A DNA stretch of 64,000 nt from Pandoraea anapnoica (lineage in GTDB: Bacteria; Pseudomonadota; Gammaproteobacteria; Burkholderiales; Burkholderiaceae). The notes below the pieces were generated by a model. It did not search any database. It saw only the letters and a list, made by a program, of their open reading frames with translations, and was not told the origin of the DNA. Where the stretch lies: the NCBI RefSeq assembly GCF_902459765.1, contig NZ_CABPSP010000016.1, positions 1-64,000 on the forward strand, read 5' to 3'. Positions 24,442 to 33,945 of the stretch are shown here, piece by piece (positions within the stretch are counted from its first letter, which is position 1; each line of letters begins with the position of its first letter). A program made the translations under genes and the position numbers.

Positions 24442-25413
24442 TCAGGAAGTCCCGGCCATCAACTGATACTGGGCGCGCAGCGCCTGCGTAAAGAGACGGT
24501 GCGTCTCGCGCGGGTTCTCGCGGCGGGTGAACATGGCCACGGGCGGCAGCGTCCACGTGAGCGACCACGGCACGATGGCCACGCCTGCAATACGTACCAA
24601 CTCCTCGGCGATATCGGCGGGTAGTAACGACACGGCGCGCTCGCTGCTGGCCAGCAATTCGCCCGTCAGCCGGGACGAAAAGCTCTCCACCACCGGCACC
24701 GGCGGCACCACTCCGGCATGCAGGAACAGGTCGGAGAGCTGGTCGCGCATCGGCGTATTCGGTGCGCCCATCACCCAGTCGAGTTCCGCCAGTTGGGCCC
24801 ACACCGGGGCGCTGCGCCCCAGCCGGGCCGCCAGACGGCGGCTCGCCACCACGCGCGGAGCCTGATGGTGCAGGACTTCGAACTGCACCTGCGTGACGTC
24901 GACGTTCGCCGCCGCGCGAGCGATTACCACGTCCAGCGTGTGATCGCGCAATTGCGCCATGAGCGATTCGCTCGTGCCTTCATGCAGCGTGACGGTCAGG
25001 CGTTGGGGAATCTGGGCCAGCGTCTGCTGGATGGCGGCGGAGAGGGTCTTGCCGGAGATGTACGGAATCACGCCGACCTGAAGGCGGGCTGCATGCCCGG
25101 CCATGACAGCTTCGATATCGCGGGTCAGATGGTCGAGATCGTGGACCATCGCCTGCGCGCGGGCCAGCACGACGTCGCCAAGCGGCGTCGGCGTCATGCC
25201 GCGCGGGGTGCGGTCGAAGAGCGGGCCGCCCAGCATGCTTTCCAGCTCTGCCAGCGCGCTGGTCACGGCGGGCTGGCTCGTCGCCATGTGCTCGGCCACG
25301 CGCGTGAGCGAACCGTGCTGCTGAATCTGCAACAACAGCACGAGATGACGCATCTTGAGCCGGGTCGTCAGCCGCCGGACCACTTCCCCCGTATCGAAAG
25401 GCACCGCCACCAT
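24442..25413 (-). CDS. LysR-family transcriptional regulator
   Basis: This is a 323-residue LysR regulator with the helix-turn-helix LKMRHLVLLLQIQQHGSLTRVAEHMATSQPAVTSALAELESMLGGPLFDRTPRG and an effector-binding domain from about 105. The extra N-terminal 25 residues and the LQIQQHGSLTRVAEHM pattern resemble the PcaQ/GbpR/CynR-like group. Start at 25413, with AGGA close upstream; a frame open to 25476 exists. It is divergent from maeB across 195 bases and could control it or act elsewhere. The heptosyltransferase follows 124 bases downstream on the same strand. Confidence 0.85.
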   Translation of the reverse strand: MVAVPFDTGEVVRRLTTRLKMRHLVLLLQIQQHGSLTRVAEHMATSQPAVTSALAELESMLGGPLFDRTPRGMTPTPLGDVVLARAQAMVHDLDHLTRDIEAVMAGHAARLQVGVIPYISGKTLSAAIQQTLAQIPQRLTVTLHEGTSESLMAQLRDHTLDVVIARAAANVDVTQVQFEVLHHQAPRVVASRRLAARLGRSAPVWAQLAELDWVMGAPNTPMRDQLSDLFLHAGVVPPVPVVESFSSRLTGELLASSERAVSLLPADIAEELVRIAGVAIVPWSLTWTLPPVAMFTRRENPRETHRLFTQALRAQYQLMAGTS

Positions 25414-25608
25414 CTGTCCTGAATCCTCTGAAACCCCCGATGTTCGGGGTTTATATCGAAAATATGATGCCCCCATAGTAATTCAGAATCGCCCCCCGCT
25501 GGCGGCTCCCTAGAATGGTCTCACCGCTGCGCGACAGGCCCTGGAACGGTTCGCCGCGCAAAACAGAGCGAGACACAAGTTCAGAGAACCTACGAGGACG
25601 ACATTGCC

Positions 25609-27897
25609 ATGAGCAACAGCAACGATCACCAGGCCGCCCTGGAGTATCACCAGTTTCCGACCCCGGGCAAGATCTCCGTGACGGCCAGCAAGCCGCTCGT
25701 CACCCAGCGCGATCTGGCGCTCGCCTATACCCCGGGCGTCGCTATCCCGTGTCAGGAAATCGCGGCTGACCCGTCGGCTTCGTTCAAGTACACCGGCCGT
25801 GGCAACCTTGTCGGCGTGATCACCAACGGCTCCGCCGTGCTCGGTCTGGGCAACATCGGCGCGCTTGCCTCCAAGCCGGTCATGGAAGGCAAGGCCGTCC
25901 TCTTCAAGAAATTCGCTGGCATTGATGTGTTCGACATCGAAGTGACCGAGAGCGACCCGGACAAGCTGGTCGACATCATCGCCAGCCTCGAAGCCACGTT
26001 CGGCGGCATCAACCTCGAAGACATCAAGGCACCGGAGTGCTTCACGGTCGAGCGCAAGCTGCGCGAGCGCATGAAGATCCCGGTCTTCCACGACGATCAG
26101 CACGGCACCGCCATCACCGTGAGCGCCGCGTTCATCAACGGCCTGAAGGTCGTGGGCAAGGACATCCGCGAAGTGAAGGTCGTGACCTCGGGCGCGGGTG
26201 CGGCGGCCCTGGCCTGTCTGGACCTCATGATCGACCTCGGCCTGCCCCTCGAGAACATCTGGGCGACGGATATCGACGGCGTGGTGTTCGAAGGCCGCAC
26301 GGTCGGTATGGACCCGGACAAGGCGCGCTTCGCCCAGAAGACCGATAAGCGCACGCTGGCCGAAGTGATCGACGGCGCCGACGTGTTCCTCGGTCTGTCC
26401 GCCGGTGGCGTGCTCAAGCCTGAAATGCTCAAGAACATGGCCGCCCGTCCGCTGATTCTGGCGCTGGCCAACCCGACCCCGGAAATCTTCCCGGAAGATG
26501 CCCGCGCCGCCCGTGAAGACGTGGTGCTCGCGACCGGCCGTTCGGACTTCCCGAACCAGGTCAACAACGTGCTGTGCTTCCCGTACATCTTCCGCGGTGC
26601 GCTCGACGTGGGTGCCACCACCATCACGCGCAACATGGAAATCGCCGCCGTGCATGCGATTGCCGGACTTGCGCAGGAAGAACTGAACGATTCCGTCGCC
26701 AATGCCTACGGCGCTTACGACCTGTCGTTCGGGCCGGAATACCTGATTCCGAAGCCTTTCGACTCGCGTCTGATCGTGCGCATCGCGCCGGCAGTGGCGC
26801 GCGCGGCGATGGAAGACGGCGTGGCCACGCGTCCGATCACCGACTTCGACGCCTACGCCGACCAGTTGCAGCAGTTCGTGTACCACTCGGGCGCGTTCAT
26901 GAAGCCGATCTTCTCGGCCGCAAAGCAACTCGTGCGTGATGGCGGCAAGTCGCGCATCGTGTTCGCTGAAGGGGAAGAAGAGCGCGTGCTGCGCGCCGTG
27001 CAGGTGATCGTCGACGAGAAGCTGGCGCGCCCGATTCTGGTCGGTCGTCCGGAAGTGCTGCTCGCCCGCATCGAGAAGTTCGGTCTGCGTCTGCGTCTGG
27101 GCGAAGACGTCGAAGTCACCAACCCGTACTACGACGAGCGCTTCCATCAGTACTGGACCAGCTACTGGGAACTGCGTTGCCGCGACGGCATTACCAAGGA
27201 AATGGCGCGTGTCGAGATGCGTCGTCGTCTCACGCTGATCGGCGCGATGATGGTGCGTCTGGGCGACGCCGACGGCATGATCTGCGGCACGGTGGGTGCC
27301 TATCACGACCACCTGCGCTTCGTCGATGAAGTCATCGGCAAGCAGCCGGGCGCGAACACCTACGCCGCGATGAACATCCTGCTGCTCGACAAGCGCACGG
27401 TGGCACTGGTCGACACGCACGTGAACGATGATCCGACGGCCGAACAAATCACCGAGTTCACGCTGGCGGCCGCCAAGCAGATGACGCGTCTGAACCTCAA
27501 CCCGAAGGTCGCGCTGCTCTCGCGCTCGAACTTCGGCTCGGGCAGTGCGGCGTCGGGCACAAAGATGCGTCGTGTGCTGGAGATGGTGACGGCGCAAGCG
27601 CCGGATCTGGAGATCGACGGTGAAATGCACGGCGATTGCGCGCTCGACGAAGGTCTGCGTAGCCGCATCCTGCCGCAGTCGAAATTGAAAGGCGCCGCCA
27701 ACCTGCTGGTGTGCCCGAACGTGGACTCCGGCAACATCGCCTACAACCTGCTGAAGACGGGCGCGGGCAGCAATGTCGCCGTCGGCCCGTTCCTGCTGGG
27801 CGTGGGCGCACCGGTCAACGTGCTGACGTCCAGCTCGACCGTGCGACGCATCATCAACATGACGGCGCTGACCGTCATCCAGGCCAATCGCGACTGA
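25609..27897 (+). CDS. maeB: NADP-dependent malic enzyme with phosphotransacetylase domain
   Basis: This is a 762-residue cytosolic enzyme that decarboxylates malate to pyruvate with reduction of NADP. Residues 1-430 are the malic enzyme domain, with [14 protein letters not shown], the metal/substrate region [20 protein letters not shown] and the nucleotide loop [16 protein letters not shown]. Residues about 435-762 are the phosphotransacetylase-like domain that in E. coli MaeB gives acetyl-CoA regulation. Length equals the MaeB norm (759). Start at 25609 with AGGACG upstream. Monocistronic, ending in a strong hairpin at 27989-28048. Confidence 0.96.
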   Translation: MSNSNDHQAALEYHQFPTPGKISVTASKPLVTQRDLALAYTPGVAIPCQEIAADPSASFKYTGRGNLVGVITNGSAVLGLGNIGALASKPVMEGKAVLFKKFAGIDVFDIEVTESDPDKLVDIIASLEATFGGINLEDIKAPECFTVERKLRERMKIPVFHDDQHGTAITVSAAFINGLKVVGKDIREVKVVTSGAGAAALACLDLMIDLGLPLENIWATDIDGVVFEGRTVGMDPDKARFAQKTDKRTLAEVIDGADVFLGLSAGGVLKPEMLKNMAARPLILALANPTPEIFPEDARAAREDVVLATGRSDFPNQVNNVLCFPYIFRGALDVGATTITRNMEIAAVHAIAGLAQEELNDSVANAYGAYDLSFGPEYLIPKPFDSRLIVRIAPAVARAAMEDGVATRPITDFDAYADQLQQFVYHSGAFMKPIFSAAKQLVRDGGKSRIVFAEGEEERVLRAVQVIVDEKLARPILVGRPEVLLARIEKFGLRLRLGEDVEVTNPYYDERFHQYWTSYWELRCRDGITKEMARVEMRRRLTLIGAMMVRLGDADGMICGTVGAYHDHLRFVDEVIGKQPGANTYAAMNILLLDKRTVALVDTHVNDDPTAEQITEFTLAAAKQMTRLNLNPKVALLSRSNFGSGSAASGTKMRRVLEMVTAQAPDLEIDGEMHGDCALDEGLRSRILPQSKLKGAANLLVCPNVDSGNIAYNLLKTGAGSNVAVGPFLLGVGAPVNVLTSSSTVRRIINMTALTVIQANRD

Positions 27898-28756
27898 AGT
27901 CCACCTGGCGTCGATGTTCCGGAAGCGCTTCCGGGGTGCGACGCCGGTCGCGATGCGCCAGACGGCTTAACCGTCGGGTGAGTCTTGCAAGCCCCGGCGG
28001 GGTTGGCAACCGTATCGATACGATGCGCTGCCAGCCTCGCCGGGGCTTTGTCTTCGCGTCTGCCGGATCGCTTGCTTGTGGTTGCAGAGGTTTGCCGAGC
28101 AGCGTCGTGCAAAGCCATTCGAGCGCTGTGCACATCACGAAGTAGATCAGCGCGACGAACGCGAACACTTCTGCCGGGTAGACCATCAGCCGACTGTTCA
28201 CCTGTGTGGCGACGAACGACAACTCCGCCACGCCGACGATGTACGCGAGCGAGGTGTCCTTCACCAGCGAAATCCACTGATTGACGAACGACGGCGTCAT
28301 GATGCGCAGCGCCTGCGGCAGCACGACGTGGCGCAACGTCTGCACGCGTGTGAGGCCGAGCGACATGCCCGCCTGCCATTGCGCCGTGCCCACGCCGCGA
28401 ATCCCCGCGTAGACCGTGTGCGAGAGATACGCGCCGCCGATCAGTGCGAGCGCGCACGCCACGGTGGCGAGCCCCGGCACGTCGACGCCGAACAGGATCG
28501 GCAGCAGAAAGTACGTCCAGAAAATCAGCATCAGCACCGGAATGGCGCGAAAGAAGCCAATCACGAAAGTCAGCACCCAGCGTGCCGGGCCGCCGAGCAT
28601 CGCGAGGGCGATGCCACCCGCCAGACCCAGTACACCGGACACCACTGCGCTCACCGTGGCGAGCACCAGCGTGAGCGCGGCACCGGAGAGCGGGCCGTCG
28701 GGAAAGTCGCCCCAGAGCAGGTAGGGCAGGTTGTCGAAGACGGCGGAGAAATTCAT
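27875..28756 (-). CDS. Polar amino acid ABC transporter permease (GltK-like) with an extended C terminus
   Basis: This is a 293-residue permease of the HisMQ/GltJK type. Membrane helices cover about residues 25-225 and the ATPase-coupling loop is AGMSLGLTRVQTLRHVVLPQALR. Homologues usually end soon after residue 225. Here an extra tail of roughly 65 residues, Arg/Pro-rich, runs on through the maeB terminator hairpin and 23 bases into the maeB 3' end, which suggests a lost original stop near 28080. The start at 28756 (MNFSAVFDNLPYLLWG) matches family N termini; upstream sequence has no good ribosome binding site. Third gene of the SBP-permease-permease unit. Confidence 0.85.
   Translation of the reverse strand: MNFSAVFDNLPYLLWGDFPDGPLSGAALTLVLATVSAVVSGVLGLAGGIALAMLGGPARWVLTFVIGFFRAIPVLMLIFWTYFLLPILFGVDVPGLATVACALALIGGAYLSHTVYAGIRGVGTAQWQAGMSLGLTRVQTLRHVVLPQALRIMTPSFVNQWISLVKDTSLAYIVGVAELSFVATQVNSRLMVYPAEVFAFVALIYFVMCTALEWLCTTLLGKPLQPQASDPADAKTKPRRGWQRIVSIRLPTPPGLARLTRRLSRLAHRDRRRTPEALPEHRRQVDFSRDWPG
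27989..28056 (+). terminator. Terminator of maeB
   Basis: Arms 27989-28008 and 28029-28048 pair over 20 positions, two of them G-U, and the second arm runs into CTTTGTCTTC. A 16-base palindrome CCGGAAGCGCTTCCGG (27919-27934) lies just before it. Both hairpins sit inside the C-terminal extension of the convergent permease gene. Confidence 0.7.
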
Positions 28757-28816
28757 GAGGACGTTGGGGGAGGTCGCTGGCGTCGGGCGCGGTGGGATCG
28801 GCGAAATCAGCAAAAA

Positions 28817-29539
28817 TCAGCGTGAAGGGGCAGTGGCGTGCCGATGCGTCGTGACCATGCTGACGGCTTCGATCAGCGCAATCGCGCCGACGTAAAGCAG
28901 CGTGGCGATGCCGAACGCCTGAAACGTCTTGAACGTTTCCGTCTCGACCTGACGCGAGGCATATGAGAGTTCCGCGAGGCCGATCGCCATCGTCAGCGAC
29001 GAGTTCTTCACCACGTTCATGTATTGCCCGAACAATGGCGGCATCGCGATGCGCACCGCCTGCGGCAGCACGACATGACGGAAGATCGCAAAGCGGCTCA
29101 GGCCGAGTGCAGCGGCCGCGTGCGTTTGTCCGGCAGGTACCCCTCGCAAGCCCGCGCGAATCTCTTCGCCGATGAACGCCGTCGTGTAAAGCGTGAGGCC
29201 GATGAAACCGGCGAACGTCTCCAGCGTGGGCCAGCGAATATCGAACAGCACGACATGCCAGACATGCGCCTGCGAGAGCCATTGCACGGCACTCGCAGGC
29301 AGCAGCGCTGCGACGCCGAAGTACCAGAAGAAGAGCTGGACGAGCAGCGGCGTGTTGCGCATCAGCGCAACGTATGCGGTCGCGGGGCGGGCGAACAGCG
29401 CGCTGTGTGAGTTACGCGCCACGGCCAGCCCGAAGCCAAGCAGCGTCGCCGTAGCGCTGGCCGCGACAGCCAGTGCGACAGTGACGCCGAAGCCCGTAAA
29501 CAGCCAGTCGAGATACTTCGGAGCGAGCCAGTCGGTCAC
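28817..29539 (-). CDS. Polar amino acid ABC transporter permease (GltJ-like)
   Basis: This is a 240-residue inner membrane permease of a PAAT-family amino acid importer. It has five or so hydrophobic helices, the family segment MRNTPLLVQLFFWYFG, and the coupling loop AAALGLSRFAIFRHVVLPQAVRIAMPPL. GTG start at 29539 overlapping the binding-protein stop as GTGA, so translation is coupled. The second permease follows 60 bases downstream. The two should form a heterodimeric channel. The ATPase is not encoded here. Confidence 0.9.
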   Translation of the reverse strand: MTDWLAPKYLDWLFTGFGVTVALAVAASATATLLGFGLAVARNSHSALFARPATAYVALMRNTPLLVQLFFWYFGVAALLPASAVQWLSQAHVWHVVLFDIRWPTLETFAGFIGLTLYTTAFIGEEIRAGLRGVPAGQTHAAAALGLSRFAIFRHVVLPQAVRIAMPPLFGQYMNVVKNSSLTMAIGLAELSYASRQVETETFKTFQAFGIATLLYVGAIALIEAVSMVTTHRHATAPSR

Positions 29540-30381
29540 GCCTTGTCGCCGATCTTGAACAGACGCGGCAACGGCTGGGCCGACTTCGGGCCGAACCAGC
29601 GGTCGTAGATGTTGGCGGCGGTGCCGTCCTTTTCCAGATCGCGCAGCGTGTCGTTCACGAACGCGGTTAGCCGCGCCTCGCCCTTCGGTACGCCCACGCC
29701 CATGTAGTCGTTCGAAATCGTGAAGGCAGGGATCTCGTAGTTCTGCTTGTCCGGCACATTGGCGAGCAGCCCGACGAGCTTCGGCCCATCCTGGGTGATA
29801 GCTTGCACGGTGCCCGTACGCAGCGCGGCGAAAGCGAACGGTGTGTCGTCGAACGCGACGATGGTCGCTTTCGGGAATTTCTCACGAAGCGTGATTTCGT
29901 TCGTCGTGCCCTTGTCTGCACCGATGCGCAACGCGCTCAACTGATCCGGCGAAGACAACGTGCCTTTCTTCGCGAGGAACTGCTGGCCCGAGGAGAAATA
30001 GGGAATGCTGAAGTCGACCTGCTTGGCACGCTCGTCAGTGATCGTGAAGTTGGCCAGTACGAGATCGACCTTCTTTGACGTGAGGAACGGAATCCGGTTG
30101 GCCGGGTTCGTCGGTTGCAGTTCGAGCTTCACGCCGAGCTTGTCGGCCAGCGCCTTCGCGTAATCGACGTCGAGACCGACGATCTTGTGCGACTTCGCGT
30201 CGACGTAGCCGAACGGCGGATTGCTGTCGAACGTCGCGACGCGCAGCACGCCGGCCTTCTTGATATCGTCGAGCTTGTCGGCGTGTGCAGCGAGCGGCGC
30301 GAGGGCTGTGACGCTCAGCAGCGCCGCAGCAATAGAGGAAATGGCAAGACGTGTGCGTGGCTGGCGAATATTGTTTTGCAT
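29536..30381 (-). CDS. Amino acid ABC transporter periplasmic substrate-binding protein
   Basis: This is a 281-residue family 3 solute-binding protein. A signal peptide ends near residue 34 (ALAPLAAHA-D). The mature part has GVLRVATFDSNPPFGYVDAKSHKIVGLDVDYAKALADKLGVKLELQPT and TNEITLREKFPKATIVAFDD, typical of glutamate/aspartate/polar amino acid binding proteins of the GltI/GlnH class. Substrate not determined. First gene of the operon with two permeases; no ATP-binding gene follows, so the system must borrow one encoded elsewhere. Confidence 0.92.
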   Translation of the reverse strand: MQNNIRQPRTRLAISSIAAALLSVTALAPLAAHADKLDDIKKAGVLRVATFDSNPPFGYVDAKSHKIVGLDVDYAKALADKLGVKLELQPTNPANRIPFLTSKKVDLVLANFTITDERAKQVDFSIPYFSSGQQFLAKKGTLSSPDQLSALRIGADKGTTNEITLREKFPKATIVAFDDTPFAFAALRTGTVQAITQDGPKLVGLLANVPDKQNYEIPAFTISNDYMGVGVPKGEARLTAFVNDTLRDLEKDGTAANIYDRWFGPKSAQPLPRLFKIGDKA

Positions 30382-30486
30382 GGCCTGTTGGGCTCCGATT
30401 TTCGTAGATCGTTGCGGATAGCAGCGAGCGGGTGTCTACGATAACGGCGTGCGTGCTCGCGCCCAACCAACCGATTTTCCTTAGCA

Positions 30487-30516
30487 AAACGCCGGCGCTG
30501 ATAAGCGCCGGCGTTT
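30487..30516 (-). terminator. Terminator of the YXWGXW gene, probably bidirectional
   Basis: A 13-bp perfect stem (30487-30499 with 30504-30516, four-base loop) has A/T ends on both sides. On the minus strand it lies 28 bases after the stop of the gene at 30544-30939. Confidence 0.8.
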
Positions 30517-30543
30517 CGATGCTACGTCTTGAATCAGTAACGA

Positions 30544-30939
30544 TTACCCGTGATAGCGGTCATGATCGTGGTCGTGATCGCCGTGGTCGCCGTGGTCGCC
30601 GTGACCGCGATTGTCATGACGGTCCGGGCCGCCGTGATCCCATCCGCCACGGTTCAGTTCCCAACCATGCGGGCCCTGATGCCAGGCCGGTGCACGGTAG
30701 GCGTAACCCGGGCGTGCCGGTTCCCAGTGACCGGCGCGCCAGTCATGACGATGGCCGTCCCAGTCCCAGAAGCCCGGAGCCCAGACGTAACCCGCACGCG
30801 GCGGCGGGACCGGTTCATAACGCGGCGGCGGTGGTGCGCCGATGCTGATGGACACGCCCACCTGAGCGTGAGCCGGTGCTACGGCAAAGCCGCCGAGCGT
30901 GGCAGTAACGAGCGCGATGGTCAGAGTCAGTTTTTTCAT
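30544..30939 (-). CDS. Secreted YXWGXW-repeat protein with His-rich tail
   Basis: This is a 131-residue exported protein of unknown role. The signal peptide (1-25) ends AHA-Q. The mature part starts with a Pro-rich segment and has WAPGFWDWDGHRHDWRAGHWEPARPGYAYRAPAWH, matching the YXWGXW repeat family often called a BcpO-related or lipoprotein-like repeat. The last 25 residues contain eight or more His with Asp and Gly, a likely metal-binding tail. Start at 30939 with AGGGGG upstream. Its own terminator follows. Single gene. Confidence 0.8.
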   Translation of the reverse strand: MKKLTLTIALVTATLGGFAVAPAHAQVGVSISIGAPPPPRYEPVPPPRAGYVWAPGFWDWDGHRHDWRAGHWEPARPGYAYRAPAWHQGPHGWELNRGGWDHGGPDRHDNRGHGDHGDHGDHDHDHDRYHG

Positions 30940-31116
30940 TTTCGCCCCCTTGCAAGCGAAGTTTTGGTACACCTTCATCGTACGAGGGGACGTATCGGTT
31001 ACGAAGCTAATAGTCGTAAGAAAATGTTGAAATTGTTTCGATTCATCCCGCAAAAAGCCGCGTCAACATTGGCTTCGGTGACATTGACCATCGGTCGGCT
31101 TTGCGCACATTCCGCC

Positions 31117-31518
31117 TTACAGAGAGGGCGCACGTTGATGCCGGTACTCCTGCGTGCGACCGCCATAGCCATACGCGGCAGCACGCGCGTCGATCACATG
31201 GATGTACGAGCATTCGTGCACGTTGCCGAGCAGGCCGGACAGCGATTCGAAGATCTGCGAAATGAACCGCGCCTTCTCGGCTTTCGTATTCGTTTCGTCG
31301 GTCACGCTGATATCCAGATGGAACGCGTTCTTGCCTTGCTCCGAGAGCGGCGCGCCGCCGATGAACCAGCGTTCGTGCGGAATGTAATCGACGGTCACGG
31401 CAATGACTTCCGGCGCCTTGTGCAAGGTGTCGACAGTCAGTTGCGAGACGATGCGAACGGCATTGCGCGAGAGCGTGTCGTCGGGCGTGCCGGAGAGTTG
31501 CAGGACGATGTGCGGCAT
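31117..31518 (-). CDS. Tautomerase superfamily protein
   Basis: This is a 133-residue protein beginning MPHIVLQLSG; after Met removal Pro1 would be the catalytic base of the tautomerase fold. Length is about twice that of 4-oxalocrotonate tautomerase monomers, as in the CHMI/MSAD-like groups. The segment FHLDISVTDETNTKAEKARFISQIFESLSGLLG fits the fold. A strong AGGAGG ribosome binding site precedes the start. Divergent from a LysR gene across 110 bases, so probably under its control. Substrate unknown. Confidence 0.82.
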   Translation of the reverse strand: MPHIVLQLSGTPDDTLSRNAVRIVSQLTVDTLHKAPEVIAVTVDYIPHERWFIGGAPLSEQGKNAFHLDISVTDETNTKAEKARFISQIFESLSGLLGNVHECSYIHVIDARAAAYGYGGRTQEYRHQRAPSL

Positions 31519-31628
31519 GGTGAACCTCCTTAAGAGTGAGAGTCGGTGCAGTGAGAACGACTTCAGTCTAGGGAGATGTTTGACATCGGAAAAGCGGGAG
31601 TATACGATTTCATCCATCGGTTTCCTCA

Positions 31629-32564
31629 ATGGATGAGATCATGGCCCCCGGATTCGATTTCGACCAGTTGCGTACCTTTGTAGCCGTTGCCGAGGCTGGC
31701 AGTCTGTCGGCTGCGGCACCGCGCGTGTTTCTTTCGCAATCCTCTGTCAGTGAACAGATGCGCAAGCTCGAAGAGCGTATCGGCGTGACATTGTTCACGC
31801 GCGGTAAGCAGGGCGTGGCCACGACGCCGGCTGGCGAGCGGCTGCTCGGGCACGCGAGACATCTGCTCGCACAGTCGGAGAGCGCATGGCACGACGTGCG
31901 CGGTTTTTCGCTCTCGGGAGAGTTGCGGCTGGCGATCACCGACTACTTCCGTCCCGGCGATGTAGCGCGCATGCTCCGGCATCTCGGTGTGGCGTATCCG
32001 TCGTTGCGCATCCACGTGACGATTCTGAAAAGCGGCGTGATCGAGAGCGGTTACGACACGGGTGACTTCGACATCGGCTTGTCGATGCGCATTCTTGGCA
32101 AGTCGCTGGGGCGCGATGCCGTCGCAGGCACCCGGCCGCTCGGCCGCGAGTCGCTCGATTGGGTGGCGTCGTCGGATTTCGTGCTGGATTCGGATGCGCC
32201 GCTACCGCTGCTGGTGCTGCCCGACACGTGCGCGCTGCATCGCTTCACGACGCAATGGCTCGACGAGCAGCAGGTGCCATACACGATCGCGCATGTGGCG
32301 TCGGGCGTGGCGGGGTTGCAGTTGGCGTTGAGTGCGGGGTTGGGCGTGGCGTGTCTGAATACGTCAGCGGCGGGGCCCTCGCTCGCGCGCGTTGACAAGC
32401 TGATGCCGGGGCGGCGCTTGCCGCCGCTGCCGGAAGCCGAGTTTCATCTGCTACCGGCGCGGCGTGGTGAGCCCGAGTGGGTAACGCAGGCCCGCGACGC
32501 GCTGGCCGAACATCTGACAACGACTACGTCGCTGACGGCACCGGCGGCGCTTACAACGCGTTGA
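31629..32564 (+). CDS. LysR-family transcriptional regulator
   Basis: This is a 311-residue LysR protein. Helix-turn-helix: FDQLRTFVAVAEAGSLSAAAPRVFLSQSSVSEQMRKLEERIGVTLFTRGKQG. The effector domain runs from about 93. ATG 31629 is given; ATG 31641 (MAPGF), with GGATGAG upstream, is an equally good start. Divergent from the tautomerase gene, which is the likely target. Its end overlaps the convergent sulfur dioxygenase-like gene by 14 bases. Confidence 0.87.
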   Translation: MDEIMAPGFDFDQLRTFVAVAEAGSLSAAAPRVFLSQSSVSEQMRKLEERIGVTLFTRGKQGVATTPAGERLLGHARHLLAQSESAWHDVRGFSLSGELRLAITDYFRPGDVARMLRHLGVAYPSLRIHVTILKSGVIESGYDTGDFDIGLSMRILGKSLGRDAVAGTRPLGRESLDWVASSDFVLDSDAPLPLLVLPDTCALHRFTTQWLDEQQVPYTIAHVASGVAGLQLALSAGLGVACLNTSAAGPSLARVDKLMPGRRLPPLPEAEFHLLPARRGEPEWVTQARDALAEHLTTTTSLTAPAALTTR

Positions 32565-33420
32565 GCGGAATCTTCAGATAGCGCGTGCCGTTCGCCTCCG
32601 GCGCGGGCATGTCGCCTGCACGAATGTTCACCTGCACGGCGGGCAGGATCAGCGTCGGCATGTCGAGCGTGCGGTCGCGCGCTTCGCGCATGGCGACGAA
32701 GGCGTCCTCGTCGATGCCGTCATGCACATGGATGTTCGCGCGGCGCTGCTCGCCTACGGTCGTCTGCCAATGCGCCGTGCGCCCGGCGGGCGGATAGTCG
32801 TGACACATGTACAGACGCGTCGATTCGGGGAGGGTCAGCAGGCGACGGATCGAGCGGAACAACGTGTGTGCGTTGCCGCCGGGGAAGTCGCATCGCGCGG
32901 TGCCCACGTCGGGCATGAAGAGGGTGTCGCCCACGAAGACGGCATCGCCCACCCGATACGCCATGTCCGCCGGTGTGTGGCCCGGTACGAACATCGCCTC
33001 GGCCTGCAATGTGCCGATGGCGAAGGTCTCCCCATCTTCGAAAAGGTGGTCGAATTGCGAGCCGTCGGGTGGCACGTCCGCGCCCAGATGGAAGAGCTTC
33101 TTAAAGACGTTTTGTACGTCGCGGATGTGCGCGCCGATGGCAATGCGCCCGCCCACGTGTTCTTTGAGCCAGCGGGCCGATGACAGATGGTCGGCGTGCG
33201 CGTGCGTCTCGAGAATCCAGTCGACGCTCAGCTTCTGCGCAGCGACGAAGTCGAGCACGCGCTCGGCCGATCCGGTGTGCGTGCGTCCGGCCTTCGGGTC
33301 GTAATCGAGTACTGGGTCGATGATCGCCGCGCGACCGCCGGGCGCATCGAACACGACGTAAGTCACCGTGGCAGTGGCCGTGTCGAAAAAGGCTTCGATG
33401 TGTGCTGGCGAGGCTGACAT
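32551..33420 (-). CDS. Blh-like metallo-beta-lactamase fold hydrolase (probable persulfide dioxygenase)
   Basis: This is a 289-residue metallo-beta-lactamase fold protein. Metal ligands are visible in ETHAHADHL (His73, His75, Asp77, His78), in FVPGHTPAD and in VGDTLFMPDVGTARCDFPGG. That last segment is typical of the ETHE1/Blh group that oxidises glutathione persulfide or other sulfane sulfur with a single iron. Start at 33420 with GGAG eight bases upstream. It is divergent from a BigR-like repressor and YeeE-type transporters, the same set that forms the bigR operon in Xylella and Agrobacterium, where it detoxifies hydrogen sulfide. Confidence 0.88.
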   Translation of the reverse strand: MSASPAHIEAFFDTATATVTYVVFDAPGGRAAIIDPVLDYDPKAGRTHTGSAERVLDFVAAQKLSVDWILETHAHADHLSSARWLKEHVGGRIAIGAHIRDVQNVFKKLFHLGADVPPDGSQFDHLFEDGETFAIGTLQAEAMFVPGHTPADMAYRVGDAVFVGDTLFMPDVGTARCDFPGGNAHTLFRSIRRLLTLPESTRLYMCHDYPPAGRTAHWQTTVGEQRRANIHVHDGIDEDAFVAMREARDRTLDMPTLILPAVQVNIRAGDMPAPEANGTRYLKIPLNAL

Positions 33421-33444
33421 GACCGGCTCCTGCAAAAATTTATC

Positions 33445-33463
33445 GATTCATATATTATAAATC
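33445..33463. promoter_or_regulatory. Candidate BigR operator
   Basis: An AT-rich imperfect palindrome, GATTCATATATTATAAATC, sits between the divergent Blh-like and BigR-like genes, 25 bases from the blh start. Known BigR boxes are AT-rich palindromes overlapping the promoter. The match is by character, not by alignment. Confidence 0.55.
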
Positions 33464-33551
33464 AGTAAAGTGTACGCATTGCGCGTGACATCTTGCGAAA
33501 GCGCGCGGCATCTCGTCGCGGTCCGATTTCCTGATTTGCATCGATCCTGCC

Positions 33552-33923
33552 ATGCCACGAGTCACTGCGCTATCCCCCGTTGCGCCTGTCGACCCTCCTG
33601 CGGCTGTCGTCCGGGCAGCTTCGCTTGACCTCGCGCGCTTGCGGACCGCTGCGCACGACGCGACGGCGCTGTTGCGTGCCCTCGCCAACGAGGACCGTCT
33701 GCTTATCCTGTGTCAGCTCACACGGGGCGAGTTATCGGTGGGCGAACTTGAAGCGCAGCTCGATATTCGGCAGCCAACGCTCTCTCAGCAACTCGCCGTC
33801 TTGCGCAGCGAAGCGCTGGTGACGACCCGGCGCGACGGCAAGCGTATCTACTACGCCGTGACCGACGGCGCGGTGCTCGCCGTGCTGGCTTGTCTCCACG
33901 ATCAGTTCTGTCCGAAATCCTGA
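33552..33923 (+). CDS. ArsR-family repressor, BigR-like
   Basis: This is a 123-residue winged-helix repressor. The ArsR core starts at [65 protein letters not shown]. It lacks metal-binding ELCVCD-type sites but has Cys54 in LILCQL and Cys114/Cys120 near the C terminus; BigR senses sulfide/persulfide through a cysteine at each of these two positions. Divergent from the Blh-like gene and followed by two YeeE genes at 22 bases. Confidence 0.85.
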   Translation: MPRVTALSPVAPVDPPAAVVRAASLDLARLRTAAHDATALLRALANEDRLLILCQLTRGELSVGELEAQLDIRQPTLSQQLAVLRSEALVTTRRDGKRIYYAVTDGAVLAVLACLHDQFCPKS

Positions 33924-33945
33924 TTCCACGACGGAGCCTCTGCTC

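Noticed and set aside
25510-27630. A 706-codon open frame on the strand opposite maeB
   Set aside because: It is a mirror of the high-GC codon pattern of maeB, with His/Arg/Asp-rich sequence and no family resemblance.
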